Below are positions 56,701-64,000 of a stretch of DNA of 64,000 nucleotides, piece by piece. Source of the DNA: Stappia sp. BW2 (lineage in GTDB: Bacteria > Pseudomonadota > Alphaproteobacteria > Rhizobiales > Stappiaceae); the NCBI RefSeq assembly GCF_008107695.1, contig NZ_VIRG01000070.1:1798001-1862000 (forward strand), read 5' to 3'. Both the position numbers and the translations under genes were made by a program. Position 1 is the first letter of the stretch, and each line of letters opens with the position of its first letter. A model generated the notes under the pieces. The model searched no databases. It saw nothing but the letters and a program-made list of their open reading frames with translations, and had not been told where the DNA came from.

Positions 56701-57792
56701 TTAGCTGGTAGATGCGTCTGCCAGCGTGCAGGACTGTCCGCGATATGTCTCACCGACGCCCGAAATTGCAGCTTCAGCTTTTCTGATCGCCAATTCCCCC
56801 ATGACACGGGATGTCAGCCATGCCCAGTCCTCCGGGTTCACCCTCACTTCACTCGTAACCTTGACAGGAGATATCTCCCGGACACCCTGGTCCAGAACAT
56901 CGGCAATCGCGAAGCGGAAAACATAATTCGGGGTCATGCCCATGCGCAGATCAGAGACTACGATCTTGTCATTTTCCAGTTCAGCGCGGTAATAGCCGCG
57001 GCTGAACCACTGCAACTTTTGGAACGCCTCCGTCTCCTCAACACAGGCAACGAGTTCCGGATGCCTCGGATGGGGATAGATTTCGGGGGTCTTTTCGCCG
57101 TCCAGAAGAGAGAGGTACAGATTGTCATATCGCCCTTCCTGAAGACCAATGACCTTCCAGAGAAGAATGTTGAACGGTGCGGCGATCGCAAACACCGTGT
57201 CCGGAACGATGCCTTCCTGCCTGAAGATGTCCCGCGCCTGCTGCTCGACATGACGTTGAAGGACCGCACTGAGGCCAAGATAGCCTGTCGAAACGACCAG
57301 AGCGGCCACGGTGAAGGTCTGAAGACGCCTTGTCCATGTTCCCTTGAACAACGCCCATATCACGACACCCAGTAGTGGCAATGTGTAGAGCGGATCGATG
57401 ATGAACACCGACCCGACGCCGACGGGATCGGGATAAAAGGGCCAGAACAGACGTGTGCCATAGACAGTCATCGCATCGATGCCGGCATGGGTGGCGAGAC
57501 ACAAGAAAACGGTGAGCCAGGTTTGCCAACGGCAATCCCTCAACCCCTTGAACAGCCTTACCAGCCCCTCGCCCAGCAGCGGCGCTGCCAAAGCATGGAC
57601 AAAGACAGAATGCGTCCAGCCACGATGGAAGACGAAGCTGTCGACCGGGTCGTCATAGGGGATCAGAACATCAAGGTCCGGCAACGTCCCGAGCACCCCG
57701 CCGACAAGGGCAGCTTTTCTGGGGCCGAGCTTCTTGCCGAGGAGCGCTGTTGAAACCGCGGCGCCGAGAACGAACTGGGTAAGGGAATCCAT
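56701..57792 (-). CDS. Membrane-bound metal-dependent hydrolase, DUF457/YdjM-like
   Basis: From MDSLTQFVLG the product is 363 residues; the longer frame to 57939 is not family-like. The opening DSLTQFVLGAAVSTALLG and the following metal-binding pattern GTLPDLDVLIPYDDP (near residue 36) and HRGWTHSVFVHAL (near 57) are the DUF457 signatures, with aspartates and histidines as ligands. Four to five hydrophobic segments lie in the first 210 residues; the C-terminal 150 residues are soluble. Similar proteins are induced by DNA damage in enterobacteria, but the substrate is unknown. Confidence 0.87.
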   Translation of the reverse strand: MDSLTQFVLGAAVSTALLGKKLGPRKAALVGGVLGTLPDLDVLIPYDDPVDSFVFHRGWTHSVFVHALAAPLLGEGLVRLFKGLRDCRWQTWLTVFLCLATHAGIDAMTVYGTRLFWPFYPDPVGVGSVFIIDPLYTLPLLGVVIWALFKGTWTRRLQTFTVAALVVSTGYLGLSAVLQRHVEQQARDIFRQEGIVPDTVFAIAAPFNILLWKVIGLQEGRYDNLYLSLLDGEKTPEIYPHPRHPELVACVEETEAFQKLQWFSRGYYRAELENDKIVVSDLRMGMTPNYVFRFAIADVLDQGVREISPVKVTSEVRVNPEDWAWLTSRVMGELAIRKAEAAISGVGETYRGQSCTLADASTS

Positions 57793-57943
57793 TTGCAGCC
57801 TTGGTCCTGAACCGGAAGGTAAGCCGAGTATTTGCGGTGGACGCAGTCGATTGGCAAGGGCTCGGGACGAATTGATTGCCCGAACTGCCCACCAGCCTCC
57901 AAATGAGACCGATACTCTGCCGTCCGGCCAGCGCGACAAAAGG

Positions 57944-57975
57944 AACGCCCCGCGTCCTTACGGGCGCGGGGCGTT
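57944..57975 (-). terminator. GC-rich terminator, ilvD
   Basis: AACGCCCCGCG (57944-57954) and CGCGGGGCGTT (57965-57975) form a perfect 11-bp stem. The minus strand continues CCTTTTGTC, a short T-rich tail. Confidence 0.75.
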
Positions 57976-58013
57976 GCAAATCCGTTTTATCGAAACGTCA
58001 GGCTGCCTGGGTG

Positions 58014-59864
58014 TCAGTCGACCACCCGGAAAGCCCCCTTGGAGGCACTGGTCGTCAGCTTTGCATAGGCGCGCAGGGCTGTCGAAACCTTGCGCTTGCG
58101 GACTTCGACCGGTTTCCAGGCCTGATCGCCTTTTGCTTCCATCGCGGCGCGACGTTCGGCAAAGACTGAATCCGGCAGGTCCACTTTCAGAACGCGGTTC
58201 GGAATATCGATCACGATAGGATCACCTTCCTCAACCAGCCCGATCGCGCCGCCTTCGGCAGCTTCCGGCGAAATGTGGCCGATGGACAGCCCGGATGAAC
58301 CGCCTGAGAAACGGCCATCTGTGATCAACGCGCAGGCTTTGCCGAGCCCCTTAGATTTCAGATAGCTTGTCGGATAGAGCATTTCCTGCATACCCGGTCC
58401 ACCACGAGGGCCTTCGTAGCGGATCAGCACCACATCACCTTCCTTGACCTTGTTGGTCAGGATCGCCGAGACGGCACTGTCCTGGCTTTCAAAGATACGC
58501 GCCGGACCGGAGAATTTCAGGATGCTTTCATCAACACCGGCCGTCTTCACCACGCAGCCATCTTCGGCAATGTTGCCGTAAAGCACAGCGAGGCCGCCGT
58601 CCTTGCTGTAGGCGTGTTCAGCTTCGCGGATGACGCCAGCCTTGCGGTCCATGTCGAGATCATCCCAACGACGCTCCTGGCTGAAGGCGACCTGTGTGGG
58701 CACGCCGCCAGGTGCCGCCCGGAAGAACGTATGCACGCTCTCCGAATTCGTCTGGCGGATATCCCAGCGCGCCAGTGCTTCTTTCATCGTGGCTGAATGG
58801 ACTGTCGGATTGTCCGTATGCAGAAGCCCTGCCCGGTCCAGTTCGCCAAGGATGCCCATGATACCGCCTGCGCGGTGGACGTCTTCCATATGGATATTTT
58901 CAACCGCAGGCGCGACCTTGCACAGCACCGGAACCTGTTTCGACAGACGGTCGATATCATCGATCGTGAAGCCGATTTCACCTTCATGTGACGCTGCCAG
59001 AAGGTGCAGGATCGTGTTGGTCGATCCACCCATGGAGATGTCGAGGCTCATTGCGTTCTCGAACGCATTGAAGTTCGCAATGTTGCGCGGCAGAACGCTT
59101 TCATCGTCCTGCTCGTAATAGCGTTTCGCCAGGTCGACGATCAGGTGTCCTGCTTCAACGAACAGCCGTTCGCGATCCCCATGGGTTGCCAGCGTCGAGC
59201 CGTTGCCCGGCAGGGCCAGTCCAAGGGCTTCCGTCAGGCAGTTCATGGAGTTGGCGGTGAACATGCCCGAGCAGGATCCGCATGTCGGACAGGCGTTCTG
59301 TTCCATTGTCAGAACGTCGGCATCGGACATCCGGTCGTCGGCAGCGGCAATCATCGCGTCGATCAGATCGACCGACTTGGCAACGCCGTTTTCCAAGACC
59401 ACCTTGCCCGCTTCCATCGGACCGCCGGACACGAACACGACGGGAATGTTGAGTCGCATGGCGGCGTTCAACATGCCCGGCGTGATCTTGTCGCAATTGG
59501 AAATGCAGACAAGCGCATCCGCGCAATGGCCGTTGACCATATATTCGACCGCGTCGGAAATCACTTCGCGCGAGGGCAGCGAATACAGCATGCCGTCGTG
59601 GCCCATGGCGATACCGTCATCGACCGCAATGGTGTTGAATTCCTTCGCAACACCACCCGCTTTTTCAACTTCGCGGGCGACCAGTTGGCCGAGATCCTTC
59701 AGATGCACGTGCCCCGGCACAAACTGGGTGAAGGAGTTGGCAATGGCGATGATCGGTTTGCCGAAATCATCGTCCTTCATGCCGGTCGCGCGCCAAAGGC
59801 CGCGTGCACCGGCCATGTTGCGGCCGTGGGTTGATGTTCTGGAACGATACGGGGGCATTTTCAA
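58014..59864 (-). CDS. ilvD: Dihydroxy-acid dehydratase
   Basis: The 616-residue protein has the long-type IlvD features: [21 protein letters not shown] near residue 28 (quoted as [12 protein letters not shown]), the Fe-S cysteines in CDKITPGML near 124 and [17 protein letters not shown] near 192 (quoted as [11 protein letters not shown]), and the C-terminal [11 protein letters not shown] segment near 508. It dehydrates dihydroxyisovalerate and dihydroxy-methylvalerate in branched-chain amino-acid synthesis. Its Fe-S cluster makes it oxygen sensitive. The single gene has its own terminator and a likely promoter near 59950-59976. Confidence 0.97.
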   Translation of the reverse strand: MKMPPYRSRTSTHGRNMAGARGLWRATGMKDDDFGKPIIAIANSFTQFVPGHVHLKDLGQLVAREVEKAGGVAKEFNTIAVDDGIAMGHDGMLYSLPSREVISDAVEYMVNGHCADALVCISNCDKITPGMLNAAMRLNIPVVFVSGGPMEAGKVVLENGVAKSVDLIDAMIAAADDRMSDADVLTMEQNACPTCGSCSGMFTANSMNCLTEALGLALPGNGSTLATHGDRERLFVEAGHLIVDLAKRYYEQDDESVLPRNIANFNAFENAMSLDISMGGSTNTILHLLAASHEGEIGFTIDDIDRLSKQVPVLCKVAPAVENIHMEDVHRAGGIMGILGELDRAGLLHTDNPTVHSATMKEALARWDIRQTNSESVHTFFRAAPGGVPTQVAFSQERRWDDLDMDRKAGVIREAEHAYSKDGGLAVLYGNIAEDGCVVKTAGVDESILKFSGPARIFESQDSAVSAILTNKVKEGDVVLIRYEGPRGGPGMQEMLYPTSYLKSKGLGKACALITDGRFSGGSSGLSIGHISPEAAEGGAIGLVEEGDPIVIDIPNRVLKVDLPDSVFAERRAAMEAKGDQAWKPVEVRKRKVSTALRAYAKLTTSASKGAFRVVD

Positions 59865-59947
59865 TTCTCCCTACATGTGCAGGCCTTTGTCTCTCCGGCA
59901 AGATGTGCTGCCGAAGTCGATCAGGTTTCTGCGCCCGATTTGGCTCT

Positions 59948-59976
59948 GATATGGGTTTGACAGTTTTTTTTGCCAA
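59948..59976 (-). promoter_or_regulatory. Candidate ilvD promoter
   Basis: On the minus strand TTGGCA (59971-59976) and CATATC (59948-59953) stand 17 bases apart, about 80 bases before the ilvD ATG. The -35 is a fair match and the -10 weak. Confidence 0.4.
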
Positions 59977-59979
59977 GCG

Positions 59980-60300
59980 AAAGGCCTGAAAGGGAAAAAA
60001 GAGTACGCTCCGGTACGGTTGGCGTTCGCGGTCGTTCCGGAAGCTGAATTCGCTCCAGTATTTCGCCTGCTATATTCCCCGGCGACGTGCCGACACTGCG
60101 CAATGGTCCAGCCATTTCGTGGTGACCGGTGGGATGCCTTTAGTGCCCGCCCGATCCTGGGCATCGTTTCGGACTGTTTGTCTCTGCCGCTCTGCTGCCT
60201 AGTTCGAGCGCGGGCCTGCTTATCAGCTTGCTAGTGGGCGGTGTGCCGCTCACGTGCTCGCTGGAAAGGCAGCGCCCCCACCGCAGGCATGACGAAAGAA
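59980..60300. other. Intergenic stretch, no supported gene
   Basis: Roughly 320 bases between the ilvD promoter and the reductase terminator. Short open frames exist on both strands, but none has a ribosome site with plausible codon use. I see no known RNA or repeat. Confidence 0.4.
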
Positions 60301-60331
60301 AGCCGGTGCGGGCCGAAACCCTGCACCGGCT
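60301..60331 (-). terminator. Intrinsic terminator, OYE reductase
   Basis: AGCCGGTGC (60301-60309) pairs with GCACCGGCT (60323-60331). The minus strand then reads TTTCTTTCG. A second G/C hairpin (CCCCC CGAA GGGGG) stands closer to the stop, near 60346-60359. Confidence 0.82.
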
Positions 60332-60389
60332 AACTTTCAGACCGCCCCCCCGAAGGGGGTGGATGTCGGGCGGCCTGAAATACCTCGGA

Positions 60390-61496
60390 TTACTCGGACG
60401 CGACCGACGCTTCGGCCAAAGTCGGATAATCCGTGTAACCTTTCTCACCACCGCCATAGAGCGTATCGGTGTCGAGATCGTTCAGCGGAGCGTTCTTCTC
60501 CAGCCGATCGACAAGGTCCGGATTGGCAATGAACGGACGGCCGAACGCGACAAGATCGACTGCGCCGGATTCCACCGCCTCGATTGCCCTGGAGCGGTCG
60601 TAACCGTTGTTGCCCATGCGCGCTCCATCGAACAGCGCATAGAGAGCAGACAAATCACCGCCGTCCGGAATGTCACGCGAACCACCGGTCTGGCCTTCAA
60701 CCAGATGCAGGTAGGCAAGGTCATAGCCGTTCAGCAACTTGATCACGTGCGAGAAAGTCGCCTGCGTGTTGCTGTCTGCGACGTCGTTGGCTTTGGAGAA
60801 CGGGCTCAGCCGGACGCCGACCCGGTCGCCGCCCCAGACATCAACAACCACATCCATGACTTCCTTCAGGAAACGGGACCGGTTTTCGACGGATCCGCCG
60901 TAAGCATCGTCACGCTTGTTGGAGCCATCACGCAGGAACTGGTCGATCAGATAGCCATTGGCAGCATGAACCTCGACACCATCGAAGCCCGCTTTTTTCG
61001 CGTTTTCGGCAGCCTTCCGGAAGTCATCGACAATGCCCGGAATCTCGCTGGCGTCCAGTGCACGCGGTGTCGGCGTATCGACGAACTGCTCGCCATCGAA
61101 AGTCTTGGACTTTGCTGCAATCGCGGACGGAGCCACTGGATCTGCCCCCTCAGGCTGGAGGACCGGATGCGAAATCCGGCCGACATGCCAGAGCTGAATG
61201 ACAATCTTGCCGCCCTTGGCGTGCACGGCATCGGTGACCTTCTTCCAACCTTCAATCTGTGCATCGGAGTAGATGCCCGGCGTCCAGGCATAGCCCTTGC
61301 CCTGCGGCGATATCTGCGAGGCTTCTGTAATGATCAGGCCTGCTCCGGCACGCTGATCATAGTATTTCACCGTCAGGTCGTGCGGCGCATCGTCTTCATG
61401 GCGCGCCCGGTTCCGGGTCAAAGGAGCCATCACGATGCGGTTCTTCAATTCGATTGCCCCAGCCTTGGCGGGCGAAAACAGTTTGGCTTGCGACAT
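60390..61496 (-). CDS. nemA: Old-yellow-enzyme alkene reductase, NemA-like
   Basis: From the ATG (MSQAKLF) behind AAGGA the product is 368 residues; a TTG two codons upstream is possible. OYE landmarks are KNRIVMAPLTRNRA near residue 18, IQLWHVGRISHP near 99, the catalytic HAANGYLIDQF near 177 (His and Asn), and YGGSVENRSRF near 202. The FMN enzyme reduces activated alkenes such as N-ethylmaleimide, and nitro compounds, with NADPH. It follows the TetR gene after a gap with an operator-like site matching the one upstream of tetR, so both are one regulon. Confidence 0.92.
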   Translation of the reverse strand: MSQAKLFSPAKAGAIELKNRIVMAPLTRNRARHEDDAPHDLTVKYYDQRAGAGLIITEASQISPQGKGYAWTPGIYSDAQIEGWKKVTDAVHAKGGKIVIQLWHVGRISHPVLQPEGADPVAPSAIAAKSKTFDGEQFVDTPTPRALDASEIPGIVDDFRKAAENAKKAGFDGVEVHAANGYLIDQFLRDGSNKRDDAYGGSVENRSRFLKEVMDVVVDVWGGDRVGVRLSPFSKANDVADSNTQATFSHVIKLLNGYDLAYLHLVEGQTGGSRDIPDGGDLSALYALFDGARMGNNGYDRSRAIEAVESGAVDLVAFGRPFIANPDLVDRLEKNAPLNDLDTDTLYGGGEKGYTDYPTLAEASVASE

Positions 61497-61536
61497 GTTC
61501 AACTTTCCTTCTGGCGTTTGTCTGTTTCATTGTTTC

Positions 61537-61552
61537 TGGACCGTTCAGTCCA
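61537..61552. promoter_or_regulatory. Operator copy 2, upstream of nemA
   Basis: TGGACCGTTCAGTCCA matches the tetR-proximal palindrome in arms (TGGAC/GTCCA) and spacing, with one mismatch in the left arm. Confidence 0.65.
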
Positions 61553-61602
61553 ATAATGTGCACAATGGTTGTTGATCTTCATTTTCAGGATGGCCCTGTT
61601 GG

Positions 61603-62202
61603 TCAGGACGTCAGGACTGTCCTTGCCTGCTTAAGGGTTCTTGCGATGCGCTCTGCGGGAAGACCTGCCTTGCGCAATGCCAAGGTACCAATGGCGAGCG
61701 ATGAATAGGCGCTGGCTCTGTCCCGGACACCATCCGGGTTGGCAGGATCGATCGCCGCAGCGAAAAGATCTTCGATGTCTTCCAGATGCCGACGTCCGAT
61801 CTCCGCGACCTTGTCATCGTGCGGTGCAAGTTCGGTGATGCAGTTGACCAGAAGACAGCCTCTCGGGCCGCCTTTCGGGTCGGACAATGCCTGCATCATG
61901 GCATCCACCGGATCATCTGCAGCGGTTTCGGCAACTTCCTTCAGCCCGCGAATTCCGTTCTCGGAATAATGCTCGAGTGCCCGCAGAAACAGTGTCTGCT
62001 TGCATCCGAACGTGGCATAAAAACTGGAGCGGCTGAGCCCCATGGCTTTGGTGAGGTCATCAAGAGAGGTGGCTTCGAAGCCCTTCTGCCAGAACACATG
62101 CATGGCAGACTGCAGCGCCGCAGCTTCGTCGAAGTTGCGCGGACGCCCCGGACCTGCCGTGCGTTTTTCCGGGCTGGACATATGGGTTTCGTTGTCTCTC
62201 AT
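61603..62202 (-). CDS. TetR-family repressor, NemR-like, of nemA
   Basis: This 199-residue protein has the TetR DNA-binding helix-turn-helix (SLDDLTKAMGLSRSSFYATF, residues 46-65) and a TetR_C-type ligand domain with PRGCLLVNC, two cysteines near residues 114 and 119. Those lie where the redox-active cysteine of NemR is found, so sensing of electrophiles or bleach is plausible. It sits upstream of nemA on the same strand, and its own promoter carries a perfect palindrome. Its start is taken as MRDNETH, but MSSPEKR seven codons in could be used. Confidence 0.9.
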   Translation of the reverse strand: MRDNETHMSSPEKRTAGPGRPRNFDEAAALQSAMHVFWQKGFEATSLDDLTKAMGLSRSSFYATFGCKQTLFLRALEHYSENGIRGLKEVAETAADDPVDAMMQALSDPKGGPRGCLLVNCITELAPHDDKVAEIGRRHLEDIEDLFAAAIDPANPDGVRDRASAYSSLAIGTLALRKAGLPAERIARTLKQARTVLTS

Positions 62203-62213
62203 GACACATGATA

Positions 62214-62229
62214 TGGACTATGCAGTCCA
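62214..62229. promoter_or_regulatory. Operator copy 1, upstream of tetR/nemR
   Basis: TGGACTATGCAGTCCA is a perfect palindrome (TGGACT/AGTCCA, four-base spacer) 12 bases before the TetR start codon. A further TGGACT half-site follows near 62257. Confidence 0.75.
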
Positions 62230-62306
62230 GAATGCAAGAGGCGTACGATTGATTTCTGGACTGATCGTTTCATATCACCCGGACAGGTGACAAGCCCTTG
62301 CTTGAA

Positions 62307-63506
62307 CTACATCCGGCACGACCCGGCATAAGCATCGCCGACATCGTCGAAAACCCGGGCAACAGCTTCCATTTCATAAAGCTTGCTGGTGCGCCGGACA
62401 CCTTCCACCAGATAAAAGTCCTGGATGGGAAACTGGTTGGAATTGAAGCGAAAATCACCCCGAACGCTTTCAAAAGGCGCTGCACTGATGGCCGAGATCA
62501 ACGCTTCCTGGTCCTTGATGCCGCCTGTCAGCTCCAAAGCAAAATGGATGAGTTTGGCAGCGTCATACCCCTGAGCGGCATAAACGGACGGCTCGTAATT
62601 GTACGCCCGGCTGAACTCCCGCACGAACCTCTTATTGGATGGATTGTCGAGGTTCGGCGCCCAATGGGAAGCGCTAAAGAGCCCTTCGGCCATCTCGGCC
62701 GTATAGGGAAGCGTGATGGCATTGACCGTTTCGGAAGACAGGAAGGGAACGATGCCCTTCAGTCCGGAGGTGTGAAACTGCTTCACCAGTTCCACCCCCA
62801 TTCCGCCCGGCATGAACGCATAAATCGCGTCCGGCTCGATCTCCTCGATCTGCTTGAACTCTTCCGAAAAATCGGTCTGCCCGAGTTTCGGAAACAGTTC
62901 CCGGGCGATCTGCCCCTTGAAATGGCGGCGGAAAGCGGACACGGCATCGCGGGCTGCTTCATAGTCGGGAGCGATCGTGACGACGTCATGATACCCCTTC
63001 AGGCTTGCATAACGTCCCATTGTCTCGTGAACCTGATCGTCTTGCGAAGCCGTGGAAAAAAAGTAGCGGCTGCAACTGCGCCCTGCAATCGGCGCTGGCC
63101 CTGAATGAGTGCCAATGAATAGCGTCTTTGAGCGCACGATAGGATCGTGCACGGCCAACATCACCTTGGAAAAATTCACACCGACGATAAGATCGACGCC
63201 GTTTTCCTCGATCAGTTTTGTCGCCTGCTCGACCGCGTAATCCGGGTCCAGTTTGTCGTCGACCACAATCACGTTGGTCGGCAATCCACCAAGGGCACCA
63301 TTTGATTGCTCGACCGCGAGCATGAAACCGTCGCGCATTTCTTCGCCGTAGATCGCGGCCGGACCTGACAGGGTCGCCAACATGCCGATCTTCAGTTCCT
63401 CAACCTCCTGCGCCGTCACCGCCTGGCAGGTGATTGCCAATCCAGTGGCCATTCCGACCACGGCTCCGGTCGTGCGGCAGATGAGTTGAGAGATCCAGCA
63501 CGTCAT
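62307..63506 (-). CDS. Branched-chain-amino-acid-type ABC binding protein (Peripla_BP_6)
   Basis: The product is 399 residues. Residues 10-33 (CRTTGAVVGMATGLAITCQAV then TAQE) are a signal peptide, quoted as GAVVGMATGLAITCQAV. The binding-protein pattern follows: KIGMLATLSGPAAIYGEEMRDGF near residue 39 (quoted as IGMLATLSGPAAIYGEEM), VDLIVGVNFS near 104 and GYDAAKLIHFALE near 327. These periplasmic proteins bind branched-chain amino acids, amides or aromatic acids. No permease or ATPase genes accompany it in the window. The ligand is unknown. Confidence 0.9.
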   Translation of the reverse strand: MTCWISQLICRTTGAVVGMATGLAITCQAVTAQEVEELKIGMLATLSGPAAIYGEEMRDGFMLAVEQSNGALGGLPTNVIVVDDKLDPDYAVEQATKLIEENGVDLIVGVNFSKVMLAVHDPIVRSKTLFIGTHSGPAPIAGRSCSRYFFSTASQDDQVHETMGRYASLKGYHDVVTIAPDYEAARDAVSAFRRHFKGQIARELFPKLGQTDFSEEFKQIEEIEPDAIYAFMPGGMGVELVKQFHTSGLKGIVPFLSSETVNAITLPYTAEMAEGLFSASHWAPNLDNPSNKRFVREFSRAYNYEPSVYAAQGYDAAKLIHFALELTGGIKDQEALISAISAAPFESVRGDFRFNSNQFPIQDFYLVEGVRRTSKLYEMEAVARVFDDVGDAYAGSCRM

Positions 63507-63799
63507 GTTGATTGCCCGTTGTTTCTGGCTTCGCCATCGTCCTGACCAAGGGACAGGTCTTTCGCCTGTGCCCTTTGGCAGACTGTTTGCAGAAAGTCTG
63601 CCAGAGACAGGTTAGGCTTTTGCAAACGACGCGGCCAAACAGCTGCTCAAGACCACAGCCCCGTCACAATTCGCACAAATTTCCCCAGTACCGCCGCAAT
63701 CCGGCCTGCGTGACGACGCAATAACGAAGATTAATGTTTCGGTACCCAACTCTGGCAACCGCTCCGAGCGTGCCCGAACCGCAAAACCAGGAGGGCCAC

Positions 63800-64000
63800 A
63801 TGTATTCTGTAACCGCGCCTGCCACCGCTTGCGACTTCCCAGAAGGCCACGATCCGGACAATGCACCTCAAAAGAACGGGCTGAAGCTCGTCGCTCCGAC
63901 TGCCACGCTTAACGGCGATGACGCACCAGACAACGTCCCAGACAACCATGCAAAGACGGAAGACACCGATCCTGACGCGACAACACTTGCTGCCAAGGTC
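63800..64000 (+). CDS. Start of an Asp/Asn/Pro-rich protein, 3' truncated by the window
   Basis: An ATG at 63800 after a perfect AGGAGGG opens a frame that stays open to the window end (67 codons seen, MYSVTAPATACDF...). It is rich in Asp, Asn, Ala and Pro (LNGDDAPDNVPDN) and probably disordered. I do not recognise it; the domain it belongs to lies beyond the window. The minus-strand frames opposite are shadows. Confidence 0.6.
   Translation, partial: MYSVTAPATACDFPEGHDPDNAPQKNGLKLVAPTATLNGDDAPDNVPDNHAKTEDTDPDATTLAAKV

Overview
The window is a contiguous, gene-dense stretch of an alphaproteobacterial chromosome. The fused anthranilate synthase TrpE(G) behind a Trp-codon leader peptide, the sthA/mmsA/dusA/DUF1289 style of gene content, rhizobial-type GGAG ribosome sites and moderately high GC all fit a marine Stappia/Labrenzia(Roseibium)-like lineage or a close relative; that assignment is inference from gene content only. 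I see no rRNA, tRNA, insertion sequence, prophage or CRISPR array.

Left part (1-24.7 kb): the 3' end of a Cys/Met-metabolism PLP enzyme, a GcvA-like LysR regulator with a divergent 50-residue small protein, a beta-hydroxyacid dehydrogenase, an AlkD-like DNA repair protein and an exported DUF302 protein. Next comes a betaine-demethylation cluster (Rieske oxygenase, its reductase and an FMN/FAD/Fe-S amine demethylase) with a divergent TetR regulator. It is followed by AraC, VOC, Lrp and UDG-family genes, a membrane histidine kinase, divergent cobT and cobS, a DUF900 lipoprotein, DUF1289, a membrane retropepsin-like protease, dusA, an unusual peptidoglycan-binding metallopeptidase, a DMT exporter and a TakP-like TRAP transporter (Q-M-P order).

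Middle (24.7-45.6 kb): a peroxiredoxin, then the complete cytochrome bd locus on the minus strand (cydD, cydC, cydA, cydB and the 39-residue cydX), mmsA with a divergent LysR gene, and the thiO-thiS-thiG-thiE operon led by a TPP riboswitch. After it lie a P-loop kinase-like protein, a pirin, a membrane-anchored unknown, an aldolase/ROK-kinase pair, a MarR-controlled DMT transporter with a perfect 18-bp operator, and an exported FKBP-rhodanese fusion.

Right part (45.6-64 kb): soluble transhydrogenase, an orphan binding protein, the trp leader/attenuator and trpE(G), a small secreted repeat protein, a gene-poor A+T-rich gap, a probable catalytically dead caspase-fold protein, and next to it a 1064-residue Amt-HAMP-PAS-GGDEF-EAL fusion. 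Then come a DUF457 membrane hydrolase, ilvD, an OYE-family reductase controlled by a TetR gene (two matching operators), a branched-chain-type binding protein and the start of an Asp/Asn-rich unknown.

The most unusual items are the ammonium-transporter/c-di-GMP fusion with its pseudo-caspase neighbour, the FKBP-rhodanese fusion ending in CxxC, a hairpin that buries a perfect Shine-Dalgarno, the nearly leaderless trpL, and an 89-codon frame without a normal start directly behind the metallopeptidase stop codon.
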